Source of the DNA: Ostrinia nubilalis
Lineage: Eukaryota; Arthropoda; Insecta; Lepidoptera; Crambidae
Assembly (NCBI RefSeq): GCF_963855985.1
Contig: NC_087093.1
Location: forward strand, 3,727,501-3,791,500
Direction: 5' to 3'
Length of the DNA: 64,000 nucleotides
The position numbers and the translations under genes were made by a program. This document shows positions 52,311-63,414 of the stretch, piece by piece (positions within the stretch are counted from its first letter, which is position 1; each line of letters starts with the position of its first letter). The notes under the pieces were generated by a model. The model was not told where the DNA came from and did not search any database. It saw nothing but the letters and a program-made list of their open reading frames with translations.

Positions 52311-52738
52311 TCTTACTAATATTATAAATACGAAAGTTTGTGTGGATGTCTGGATGTTTGTTACACTGTCACGCAAAAACTACTGAACAGACTTTGATTA
52401 AACTTTACAGTACAGTACAGCAGTACTAGGCAGTCTGTGTTCAACTATCACTCGGGTTGGACGTTCCTATCGCAAGACCTTTGGTTCACTCAGTTCCGAT
52501 ACGACTCTAGTGCTGTGTGTAATTATTTTCGTGAATACACTGAGTTTATTAATTTCTACGAGTGGATTTCATTTTGCCTGAGACCTACGCCATGAACCCT
52601 GAACCAGAGGACCCTGTCGCCAGCGACAGCGACGCTCATCCATCCCTGGCGTCGACCAGAATAGCAATGGTCTATCTATAATTTATGACGATCTGTGACA
52701 AACTAAATTTCAAGCGGGTGAAGCCGCGGGCAATACTA
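52311..52738 (+). mobile_element. Helitron copy carrying a jockey-like 5' end
   Basis: Starts 'tcttactaatattataaata' and has 'cacgcaaaaactactgaaca', as in the 38364 copy. It resumes at about 52672 with 'ctataatttatgacgatctg' and ends near 'gtgaagccgcgggcaatac' without a CTAG. About 240 bp in the middle is foreign. Confidence 0.7.
52431..52671 (+). mobile_element. 5' end of a jockey-like non-LTR retrotransposon
   Basis: Starts CAGTCTGTG. With the A as +1 (52432), 'GGACGT' falls exactly at +28 to +33 (52459-52464). That is the downstream promoter element at the spacing used by TATA-less insect retrotransposons. A leader of about 160 bp is followed by ATG 52592 and 'MNPEPEDPVASDSDAHPSLA', a plausible ORF1 start, cut off after about 25 codons where Helitron sequence resumes. 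The 3' end is absent. Confidence 0.55.
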
Positions 52739-52749
52739 CATATTTCATA

Positions 52750-52820
52750 CTAGCTTTTTGCCCGCGACTTCTTCTGCGATGAAGTGGAAAATGGTTCTAA
52801 TAGAATTAAAATTCTAAGAA
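52750..52820 (-). mobile_element. Helitron end fragment
   Basis: 'CTAGctttttgcccgcgact' after A matches a minus-strand Helitron 3' end. The sequence then becomes unrecognisable. It starts 12 bp after the previous Helitron, so two copies may lie head to head. Confidence 0.5.
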
Positions 52821-54060
52821 AATTAGTTTTGTTAAATGATTATATTTTTTGATATAAAATCTACAAATTATTGTTTAAATATTTGAATACTTACAAAATT
52901 ATGAGATCTTTCTAAAACAAAATTAAAACACTACACCTGCCGCAGATTTCTTTGTAAACAATGTTTTTTTGTTTTTCCTTCAGGTGCTAAAATCACCAGG
53001 CTATTGTGTGCGCATACTCTGGAGTATTCCACATACATGGTCGTCGGAGAAGCATAGATTTCCATTAAGTCTACTCCCGCTACCATAATATGAAACTCCG
53101 CTAAAACTCGTGAGGACGCCAACACTTGCTTTTGTATCGAAAATTAGTATGAGCAGCTGCGCACGCGGTTGCCCGTTGCAGGCTCTATGCAACCACACTA
53201 TTTTAAACCGTGGTCCCTAAGCATGAGATGGGAAACTGCACTCTCTTGAATTCTCTTGAATTTGATGGTGTTAGGGGAAAACCTAGGAATGAATACAGAC
53301 TTTCCAATGGAATCTCCTCATCAATATTGCTAAATTGCGAGTTGCAATGCAATGTTACGTTTTCACTTGTTATTTTATGTAATCTGACCTTGATTTTTCA
53401 AACACGTGTAAAAATAAAAAAAATAATTTAAATCAAAAGTACTAAGGAATATTTCATTGATATCAACTCAGAAACAAGCACAGAACTAAAGGGAAATGTG
53501 ACAAGGGATAAATTGGAACATATTGCTTGTGAAAGCAATTTAATTTAAGCAAAGCAAGCGACGTCATTATGTAAACAGTTTATATTGCTTGCATAGTACT
53601 AAAGATTATTCGAACGTTGAATACTGATACCGCAGTGGATAAAGAGCACATAATTTGATTTCTTTGTGTGTGTGAATTTCTAGTACGACACTGAGTTTCG
53701 AAGTCAGCGCATTACTTAGCATCTCTCTATATTTCTATGGAACCAAGTTATCTCCAAAATAACATTCCACACCTTTTTAACCTAGTCAGGTAATAATTTT
53801 AATAAAATACGAAGCACGTCATCTATCAATAGGATATATTATGTATATTTTAGAAGTTAATAAATTATGCATAAAATATAAACACTTTAGAAGTTTAGTT
53901 AAATCGTAGAATTTCTGAAAAAAAAGTACTAAAATCGTACTGAAAAAAAAAGTATTAATATGTTATCTAATTTATTTATTAAACGTCGATGCTAGCATAA
54001 TGGATATACTTTTTTATAATTTATTTATTAAATTAAATACATGCTACCTACATATTATAC
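52821..54060. other. Unique AT-rich DNA, no gene
   Basis: Short overlapping minus frames near 52931-53198 and a plus frame at 53210-53431 have no motif. No repeats recognised. Confidence 0.4.
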
Positions 54061-54150
54061 ATAGTTACACCCAGATCCGTCAAAGAAATTAAAATTCATC
54101 ATTTCAATTTCTGCTCGGCCGGCCGACTCGAAACAGCCTCTCGGCATAGT
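54061..54150 (-). mobile_element. SINE family 2, decayed copy
   Basis: 'acacccagatccgtcaaaga' and 'atttctgctcggccggccga' and 'cctctcggcatagta' match 12003-12134. The B box has been lost. Confidence 0.55.
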
Positions 54151-54164
54151 ATCAAATGTATTTG

Positions 54165-54300
54165 GTCGCCGTACAAATCACCGCTTTACGACACGAACGC
54201 ACGTAAACGTCACGGCGGGAAAAATGACACAGGTCCTGCCTTGACGGGCGCTCGCGCCATACTAATCGATGTCGGCTTGCGCATTGTAATTTATACTGAT
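54165..54300. other. Unique GC-rich block
   Basis: 'gtaaacgtcacggcggga' and 'ttgacgggcgctcgcgccat' stand out. No frame. Possible regulatory element. Confidence 0.25.
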
Positions 54301-55806
54301 ATTCACATCAATATTTTGACAAAGTGGTTACTAATATGTAAACAATAACTGTAGAAATCAATTCTACAATGAATATTCTTTATTTTGGGATACTTTTATT
54401 GCAGTTATTGCTGTGTTTTTAAACCAAAATGTGACGTTAATCTTCAAATTTGCCAAATTATTTTTAGATTTTACTCAATAATGGTAATGAAATTCAAGAA
54501 TCTATTTCATTAATGGACTACAAGAATATAATGTCCGATGATTACTATATATTTTTAAGCTTATTATATGAGCATAAATATAGATACAGGACTTTGAAAA
54601 TGAGTCTGCGGCAATTTTTCCGTAAAATGGTTGTGGGAGATGGGGCACTGTGAATTAAGCAAAAGAGTTTTAGTAAATCCGTTTCATTAATGGTCAATAC
54701 CAAGGATTGACCTATCTTTCGCAGTTATTAAATAATCTCTGGGTGTTGCTTAAGATAGTAATTCATGCTTCCAAAATCTTAGAAATTCGCACGAAAATGT
54801 AAAATGGCTCTTAAAAAGATCTTTTAATATTTTTATTGAAAAGTACAGCCAGCATAAATACTGTACTTAGTTAATAACTCAAGCTCGTTTTTCAGTTCAA
54901 ACTTGGTAGGAACTACTTTAGCTTGACTGCAGATGAACTATTCTGAACTCCCTCGTTTCCGACTGTTCAACTCCAATTCATCAATGGCTCTGGCGGAAAA
55001 GTTCGCTGTCTGGGCACTGTCTGGCATGAACTTATGAGCTTTGACGAGAAAACTGATTATACTACAGACTGGAGTAAATGGGACATTCTTTGGAGTTCAG
55101 ATATTGCCTCTTGTAATGAGAACTTTCAACGTCAAAGGTAAAAATTTTTAGAGTAAGATGTAAATAAAAATAAAATGTTTTCGCTTCCAACCGGCTAAAT
55201 TAATAAAACTTTAAGAAACTACTTTGTTCTTTGATAATCGCAAATAAGATGGCTTATCTAGCTAAATAATTATTTAATTATCCTTTTACATACATACACA
55301 TGGGCTAGTGTCGGCTCATATACCCATTTACACCTAACACCCTGTATATTTATTTCCTCTGCCATTTTCCGCAGTTTGGCATTTTCCGTCACACATCATA
55401 CTGACGTTTGTCAACAAAATGGTGCTCGACTCTTGAGACAAGCTAAATTACACCATATTGTTGACGACATTGAGCATACATTTATTGTTCTGTGATTACA
55501 CAATCAACATTGAACTGACTATCATATCTGCCTGTGAGCGATCGGCCTAAGCACTCCCGCCCGCGGGATCCTATTTCCACAAATAGACCTCACGTCCATT
55601 ACATTTCCGCCATTTAACGCCTGCGTTTGGGTATCATCGCTGAAATGTTATACGCTTCGGAAATGAACAGTAATGTGATACATCTAGGATAGTAGTTCAC
55701 ATTTGATATAGAGTCACGACTGTACCTACGGGTATTCTGAAATCGCACGCAAAACAGTTATCACAATCCAAGCAATTACTCGTATTTCCGCTGGTAGATG
55801 TAGATA
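54301..55806. other. Unique DNA, no gene
   Basis: A GC-richer patch lies at 55540-55630 ('cactcccgcccgcgggatcc'). At 55338, 'acaccctgtatatttat' matches the tip of the 10796-12001 element but stands alone. Nothing else is supported. Confidence 0.35.
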
Positions 55807-56028
55807 CTAAGGCTGGGTTGCACCATCTTACATTAACTTTGACAAACGTCAAAAATCTGTCAAACTCCATACAAAATACACTGGTTTAACTTTTTAAGTC
55901 AGCCTTAGGCTGAGTTAGACCACCTAACTTTGACCGTAACTTTGACGATAACCGGTGTTTTTTGTATGGGGTTTGATAGATTTTTGACGTTTATCAAAGT
56001 TAAAGTAAGATGGTGCAACCCAGCCTTA
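55807..56028. mobile_element. Two MITE family A copies in direct contact, opposite orientation
   Basis: Copy one, 55807-55907, is reversed ('aaggctgggttgcaccatct' to 'gtcagccTTA') and lacks part of its right end. Copy two, 55905-56028, is forward ('TTAggctgagttagacc' to 'gcaacccagccTTA'). They share the TTA between them, so the second used the TTA at the edge of the first as its target. Confidence 0.88.
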
Positions 56029-56096
56029 GAGAGTTTCTGTCAACCCATTCCTTTTGCAAATATCTTCTAGCTTGGTTGCTAAAGAGTTGTAGGACT

Positions 56097-56245
56097 TACG
56101 CTCGTATTCACAAACGATGCTTGCTTTAGTGAAGCATCAAATCGAACGCACAGCGTTGAGTAGAGCTCTGTCATTGGTTCGTGTGTGACCCAGTGCGTCC
56201 ACGAGCACTGTGAAACCTCATAGTAATGTTTGTGAATACGGGCGT
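56097..56245. mobile_element. MITE family C copy with 7-bp direct flanks
   Basis: Ends 'tacgctcgtattcacaaac' and 'gtttgtgaatacgggcgt'. TAGGACT at 56090-56096 is repeated at 56246-56252. This is the only copy with clear target duplication. Confidence 0.82.
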
Positions 56246-59058
56246 TAGGACTAAGAGATTTGAAGAGGACCCTGTGGAGACCAGGAATTAAATGTCGTTT
56301 TTGCTGAAGTCGGGTGTGAGCCCGTAGCCCTAGCTAGCTATACCCTTGGCTACCCGCAGTCAGTGGGTACTGTGAGGCATAGTTTTACTAACAAAAAAAA
56401 ACAAAGTCTTAAATTAATATTTTTGTCTGATAGGAATGTGAAAGAATACAATGAAAAGTATTTGAAATAGTTGAATGAATCAAATGTGCCGAGGTCGAGG
56501 AGCGAAGCTAGCTATAAATAAATAATAAAGTCAATTGACAACTCCAACGCTTGCATTTCGAATTGCAAGCGAGCACCGTGAGAATATTACATGAAATGCG
56601 TTTTAAAATGTCTACGTCTGGCTTTTTCATTGTCTGAGCGTGGAGCCATAGACTAAAAGCGTACAGAAACGAAAAGTAGTTGTAGACGTCGATATCTCGA
56701 TTTTGATGCTGAAACAAAATTAGTAAGAGGCAAGTATGTGTTTGACAAAGATTATTCTAACACATACGTGAAAGTTCTAAAGAGAAAAAAGCTTGAGCTG
56801 TCTAAACCGATAGCTTGAAAAATGGAGACCCTTTAATCTCCTATATTTTTGTGTTTCCTTTGCTAGGTCAAATAAATACATACAATAATAAAGTATCTTT
56901 GTAGGCTCTATGCGCTATATGCCTTTCCAACAGATTATACCTAGTAAGTATACATACGAGTAGGGCACATAGTACGAAAATGTATAGACGCTATAACTAC
57001 TAGTATGTTAAAGTATAATTTATCTATCTTTCTCGTTCTTGGCTTTATTTTCCAATCAATGCATGTCGCAGACTCCGTCCATCTCATGTTACACTACGAT
57101 GGAATACCAATTAAAATCGCACAAACGTATTCGATATACAGTAAAAAGAGCAGCGCTTTCAATTGAAAATCTCTATTTTTCAAAAGGCAAAAAAACAAGC
57201 ATTCTAAAAAAAGCTCCGATGGTATTGTTCATTTAGCTCATCCCTTTTGAGAACGTTTGTTTGTTGTTCGGTCTGTGTTGTGTATCAAAAACGTACTCTT
57301 TTTGTGGTGTACCAATGTTTGTCACGTCACATTACTCACATTGCAATGGAAGAAAGTCGTATCTTACCTACACTGGAAGAAAGTCGTATCTTTACTTTAA
57401 CTCCTTCTTAAATACCTAACCAGAAGAAATGGTTAATGTCGTTGCGGGTTCAAAAAAGTATTTTATCTGCTAAAGGGTTGGTTGTTCAGGAGTTACAATA
57501 ATTTAATCGACTGGTTCGTCACTACAATAAAAGGTAAAGAATTGCGGTTACAACTACGAATCCCGCTAGATGAATATTATTTTATAGGTACTTAAGGGTG
57601 TACTTATACCTAGCATATTAGTATAGGTATTTTAAAGTAACTATTTTATACGAAATATATTCACTATTAATAATCAAAACAACATAAGGGCCCAAAAATA
57701 AAATCTATTTTAACAGGAAAACTACAGTCATTATAAAAACCGTAATAGTTTCGCGATCTTAAGTTGAGAACATGAGTCATCAAGCCGAGTACGAGCTTAC
57801 GATCTTGAGACTCACTGTCCCAGTTTACAAGGTAAAATATAGGTATTGTTAAATCATATTTTATAAAAACCCCTAGAGCAAAATGTATGATGGGAATTGA
57901 AGCAAGTTTGAGGAAATATCGAACAATAACTTAAATATAATCCTTAAAATAGTAGCTTTGTATTTTGGTTAGCTTTTAAGTCTTGAAAATCAGTTTGTAG
58001 TAAAGATTCAAAGATTCATAATTATGGAATCGTAAATGTTGTAAGTCTATGTGCATATTAGTCTACGTTTATTTGTTAACATAGCTCTCACAGTACAAGT
58101 TTTGCTTAGTTTCATTCAAGCTTGGTAATTGATGTGATAGAACTATTTTAAAAGTTAAATGTTTCTCTCGTCTTATTTCCATCTAATTATCCCTGCCACA
58201 TGTTAGTCCCTTCGTATTGCCGTTTGTCCAGCATCCAATGAGACAGACCGATGTTTATTTTAAAAGCCATATAAACATTACTTTCCACACAAACCCAAAC
58301 AATAATTTAGTCTTTATGTCTCAGAAATAAAGTATATAATTGTATTCACCCATATTGCGCATGCAGTACAAACTTGGCCAAGGGTCGTGTTTTTGCGAAA
58401 TCGGTGTTTTCTGTTGCACCTGTTCCCAGGAACGACAGCGAAAGATGGACTTTTGTTCTTAACTCAAGTCATTTAGGTCTATATTTGAGTGTAGCTGTCT
58501 GTTATTCGTAAATTGGGACTATATTCGTAAATCCTTTGTTTATCCAACATATGATAAAGATGTTCGTAATTAATTACGGCCTCTTTCGAAGCCTAAATCA
58601 GTTTAGGTACTAATTATAAAGTTAACCGATCCTTCTTGGAAAATTATTCATGTATGGTAGAATTTGGAATACTTACATGAAAAAGTTCGTATCAGAATTT
58701 CCATTCAGATTTTTTCAAATACAAAAAAACCATCCAAAACAGGAAATATTTCGAACGGGAAACTTTTACTAAGTTGATTATTTTTACTGTCAATCTTACC
58801 CCCTCGTAATAAAGTTTAACTTTTATCCAAATTGTAAATTTTCCTGTTCAGCTGACTTTACAGATCAAATCGAAATTCCCGTTCGGAGTTTTCCGTTACA
58901 ATTACGAACTCAATTTCCAGTTCGGTTTTCTAAATAACGTTGCTTGAAGCTTAACAGTGTGTTCATTTCATCTGAACAATGCTGCTAATCAGCTGATAAA
59001 ATACCAATTAAAATTGTTTAAGTAAGACCTTTATAGAGCACTTATACCTACATGTCCC
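56246..59058. other. Unique AT-rich DNA, no gene
   Basis: Over 2.8 kb no repeat family or gene is supported. A short direct repeat 'ggaagaaagtcgtatct' occurs at 57348 and 57375. Open frames of 65-69 codons have no motif. Confidence 0.4.
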
Positions 59059-59135
59059 AATATAGCTTGCCCTACCACCAATTCGGGACAACTTGGGCTG
59101 GTGCTGAGAAGAAGTGGCGATAGAAACTCAATTTC
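59059..59135. repeat. Dispersed LINE 3'-region fragment
   Basis: 'cttgggctggtgctgagaag' with 'aagtggcgatagaaactc' is a motif I associate with lepidopteran non-LTR 3' regions. Only about 75 bp is present. Confidence 0.4.
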
Positions 59136-59313
59136 TAACTAAATTTTGAAAATGTACAGAACTATTACAAATCAAAAAATCTAAATTATTTTATTCAATC
59201 TTGACCACTGGTGGCACTTATGAACGTCAAATACAGAAAAAAAGGTAGCCCTTAAGGGGCACTTACATGTCTCCTTATCTTTTGGACCCTACCATCCCAT
59301 TCACAACTTGAGG

Positions 59314-59405
59314 CTTCCGGCGACTGGGACCACAATGAACTGGGACCGAGGTCCCAGTCGCCGGATTCGTAAAAAATAAATTATTTTCTTCCGGCAACTG
59401 GGACC
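59314..59405. repeat. Three copies of an 18-bp motif, two direct and one inverted
   Basis: 'cttccggcgactgggacc' at 59314, its complement 'ggtcccagtcgccgga' at 59350, and 'cttccggcaactgggacc' at 59388. The first two can form a hairpin. Function unknown. Confidence 0.75.
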
Positions 59406-61010
59406 ACTCATAGATAACTTAGAAAAATATATTATTCAGGCCAAAATCGGTACAGTCATACGAAAAATCATTGACTCGTTCTAGACATGATTTTATACTA
59501 TGCGCTTAGCTATAAGTAGATTAAGCTAGGCCATTTTTACATACATTAATACAAATACTAATATTGGACTGAATACTTTAAAAAGCATTTTCTACCAGTA
59601 AATTATTATTTACTGAAATTCATTTATGTAGTACAACATATTTTAATGCTTAATATTTTTCCCCTTAGAATCTACTATAAATCCACTATAAATCTACTAT
59701 AAGTACTATAAATCAAAACTTACCTACCTTCTAAATACATTCTGGATAGATTTGTACATAGGTACTTATTACTTAACCACACTTTTTTGTCTTGCAAGTG
59801 ACTACGATTTAATAAGAAAAATAAATAGTTATTAAAACCTAAGGCTACATAAATGTCTTGAATTCAACTAAGTAATATCCTATTTATAACCAAATTGTTA
59901 CCTAATGCCTTACCTTAGTTACCAAATAAAGACAATACCCATTAGAAGTTTCGTAACAAATTATCAATTCTCTGAAAGGTAACCTGTTGATGAATTTGCC
60001 GTATTACTAAAGTTTCAGACAAAAGGCGACAATACTATTAATTACTCAACTTTAGAAGAGGAATCTCAGTTGTCCTTATTAGTTTTATTCCGAGAAATCT
60101 TGTACAAAGCCTTCTTGTCAAAGATGAACTCTAGAGTTAACCAATCTAAGCTTACACGAGGGGTTAACGGGATAATTAGTAATTTGTGTTTACGAATTGC
60201 TAAGCTAAAATAACCTTTAAAAAAAGATTTAACCAATTTACGGATAAGTTTAAAGATTTCTATACCAGTAAAGTTTGTAATTTAGAGAAAAAAAATAAGC
60301 ACTACTCGTATAATCTTAGAATCACTAAAATACTTTTATTAAATAACTAACATTGATTAGTTTTATTTTTTGCAAAAAAAAATGATAACGTTTGCCGTAC
60401 GGCAACAGTTGTACAACTGATAATAATCATAATTTAAGCCAGAAAAATCTTACCTACTTTAAAAAATATGCATCATAATTTCAGCTACTGCTCAAAGCAC
60501 GATCTCCCGTTTCTTTTCAGATTGCAATTAAAAAATGTCAGTAAGTTAAAGGAAGAAAGAATAATGATGTAAATACCAGAAACAGTTCGAGTTGAGTGTC
60601 CTCATCAAAGCAAGAAAATAAATATTTTCTTGAAAGAATCCCGATCCCTTTCAAGACACATTCGAGGAAATTTTCCACGTAAATCCTTTCAAATGAGCAC
60701 CCTGATTGTACTATAGTACAGGATATCAAGCTTAAAACTGTAGCATCTTATGTGGTTGTATTAAGAGCTATTTTTCACTTAAAATGTATACTCTGATGGG
60801 CTGTCGCCTGTACGTCTGGGTCAAAATAACCCGTCCCGTCGATGTTGGATTACACTCAGTGGAGAGGGCACTGCACCCGACTGTGATACAATATCCGCTA
60901 ATTGGCACCTGCAGTGCATTGAGTGTTGTTCTAGTATCAACACGCTGCTGTATTTGTTAGTGAGCGAGTTTAATATTACACGCTTATGTGCGTAGCGAAT
61001 ACTCAGGAGG
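59406..61010. other. Unique AT-rich DNA, no gene
   Basis: A short tandem of 'actataaatc' units lies at 59672-59712. Otherwise no feature is supported. Confidence 0.4.
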
Positions 61011-61260
61011 AATGTTTCCTGGGTAAAAAAGCAAGAGTTTAAATTAGTCCGACATTTAACTTATCAAAAAATACTCGACACGTATTTTACACTTTTTGAA
61101 ACTATTGAAATTTGAAAGAGATAAAGCGTGCCAAAGTTCAACAGAAGATGCCCGTGACGTCAAGAAGTGCTGCAAAGTGTGAAAACACTTTCTGATATCA
61201 CGCGAAACTTCAAAGCATCATAACTTTGTTATAATTACTTCGTTTAATCGTTTATTATTA
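61011..61260 (-). mobile_element. Dispersed repeat D copy, reverse
   Basis: 'gaatgtttcctgggtaaaaa', 'agcgtgccaaagttcaac' and 'cgtgacgtcaagaagtgctg' are the complement of the copy at 40494-40806. Confidence 0.65.
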
Positions 61261-62071
61261 CTTTATAACCTAGCCTAAACAATTGTCGTGGATCAATATC
61301 ATAATATCAGTATTTTAAAAATAATACTACTCTTCATTACGGAAGATAAACCGCTAGTTAGATATAACTAGCGATTTACTGACACTGAGGCATTTGACGT
61401 ATGTACTTAGTTATAGTTGAGGCAATAAGGCAACAAAAATTTTAGTTTAATTTAATTAATAAGGGCGCAATCAAAGATGTAAGTTGTTTCTCGATAAACG
61501 TCGTGACTTTTGTTTACCTTCTGTTCCCTCCAACAACTACCAATGAATTGTTCGGTTTGGTTCAAGTATTCATTGAGCATCGACCGCCGAGTGCATCTCC
61601 ATGACAAAGACTCTGAAATGCAAAACACGAGGCTCAAGCGAACACTTAATTGGGTCCATAGAGCTTTGCCCCGAAACGGCAGGTGGATGATTCGTTATGA
61701 CGTAATTATTGCATTTTCTATTTATGGATTTTACGGGCTAAGAGCTATTTCCCCAAAAAAAATCTAGATTATGTTCGAAAAAGCAGGAAATGTTAACAAA
61801 TATGAATGTGTCTTGGAATCCAAGAACTTTCAGTGTTGATGAATTCCCTAACACTAAAGTTCGGGCGCACTTTTGAGGTGACTACGATATTGCGGAGCTA
61901 CGAAAATGCTACGAGAACCGCTACGAATGTTGCTCCGTCTACGAAATACAGGTGACTGAACAAGTTCATTAAACGAAAATACGACCAGAAAATGGCATCG
62001 ACAACCACCCATTGTAAATTGAAGCATTATTTTTAGGTTTTTTGAGTCAGATTTGGAAACGAAATGACAAA
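61261..62071. other. No feature recognised
   Basis: The 85-codon plus frame at 61510-61767 and its minus shadow show no motif. Confidence 0.4.
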
Positions 62072-62195
62072 CTAAGGCTGAGTTGCACCACCTCATTTTA
62101 ACCGTAACAATAACATTAACTGGTGCTTTTTGTATGGAGTTTGACAGATATTTGACGTTTGTCAAAGTTAAAGTAAGATGGACAACCCAGTCTAA
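62072..62195. mobile_element. MITE family A copy
   Basis: 'TAAggctgagttgcaccacc' to 'gacaacccagtcTAA'. TAA lies on both sides. The right end has small changes. Confidence 0.85.
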
Positions 62196-62519
62196 GTTAT
62201 TATTTAACTGATATTGGGCACAAGAAAAGATATTACCAAGAAACCTGCAACCAAAGTCCGTTTCGCCATTTAGTTAAAGTATGAAAAATCGACTCGAGAA
62301 AAAGGTCTGCTTATAGATAGAAATAAACCTAGGCTAGTTTCCGAGGGCGACGATGATATACGGCCTCGCCAGGGGACTGCAATGTGTAAATTGCCCAGTG
62401 ACACAATAGAAGGCATCACAGTAGAAACTGAGCTTAAAACATCTCTATTGTTAAATCATACGATGGAAGAAGTTGAGTTCCTAGCGGTGCAGCGCTTATG
62501 AAAGCAAAAAGAAAAGACT

Positions 62520-62627
62520 AATGCCCGTTTTCACCATTAATCCCTAATTTTTAAGTGACCCATATGAAAACAAAATTCCTGTTATGTGTCACTTAAAAAT
62601 TAGGGATTGATGGCGAAAACGGGCATA
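62520..62627. mobile_element. MITE family B copy, short
   Basis: Inverted ends 'atgcccgttttcaccattaa' and 'gatggcgaaaacgggcat' with a reduced centre. TA lies on each side. Confidence 0.87.
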
Positions 62628-62743
62628 AGGCTGAGTTGCACCACCTAACTTTAACGGTAGCTTTAACGATAACCGGTGTTTTTGTATGGGGTATGACAGA
62701 TTTTTGACATTTATTAAAGTGAGATGATGCAACCCAGCCTTAA
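62627..62743. mobile_element. MITE family A copy abutting MITE B
   Basis: 'aaggctgagttgcaccacct' starts where the family B copy ends, using the shared TAA, and runs to 'gcaacccagccTTA'. About 117 bp. Confidence 0.87.
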
Positions 62744-62943
62744 ACGCCGTTGGCATAAGGTATAGCTTGCGGTTGACTTTCTCATAATATACTTCAGATC
62801 AATGAACTATGCACCCTAAATACAAAGCGTTAAGACTCTATTGTCTTGTTACTTCACTACCCCTCTGAGCTGTGTCGCCTGCCTGTCTGTGTGTGTCAAA
62901 CAAGATAAACAAGTAAAACAAAAGACTCTACTTGTATATGTTA

Positions 62944-63411
62944 CAGTCAAAACTTATGATCGGTCAAAACCACTTCTGACTGCAAAAATCAGTCAAAAGT
63001 GGTTTTGACTGATGTCCTAGGTCAATATCATTTTCACCAAGGGCGTTAGTCAAAATCAGTCAAAATTATTAATCTATCTTTTATCTGACGAATGCCTAGA
63101 TTTCTTAAAAATAGTGCAACATTACTGCAGTACCTAAAGTAAGTGTGATCAATTTGTATGCACAATTCAAATAAACGTTACACTTTAAAATTTAGTTTTA
63201 TAACACATTTTTGATGATTTCTAAGTGATTTTCACGGATCATTACGCTTTGTATAAATTTTTACTAATTGGTAAAATTTTTAATCAGGCGAAACCATTTT
63301 TTAAAAAATTTTACAGTTAAAAAATATTTTTGACTGACGCCCTCGGTCAAAACCACTTTTGAATGATTTTTGCAGTCAAAAGTGATTTTGACTGATTATG
63401 AGTTTTGACTG
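62944..63411. mobile_element. Palindrome-ended MITE, TTA target repeat
   Basis: Ends 'cagtcaaaact' and 'agttttgactg'. TTA at 62941-62943 is repeated at 63412-63414. Each arm also folds on itself because 'aaaaccactt' is followed by 'aagtggtttt'. The arms (about 75 bp) hold many copies of 'cagtcaaaa' and its complement. No transposase. The TTA repeat suggests PIF/Harbinger. Confidence 0.75.
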
Positions 63412-63414
63412 TTA

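Noticed and set aside
61510..61767. 85-codon gene
   Set aside because: No recognisable domain, and a minus shadow of similar length overlaps it.
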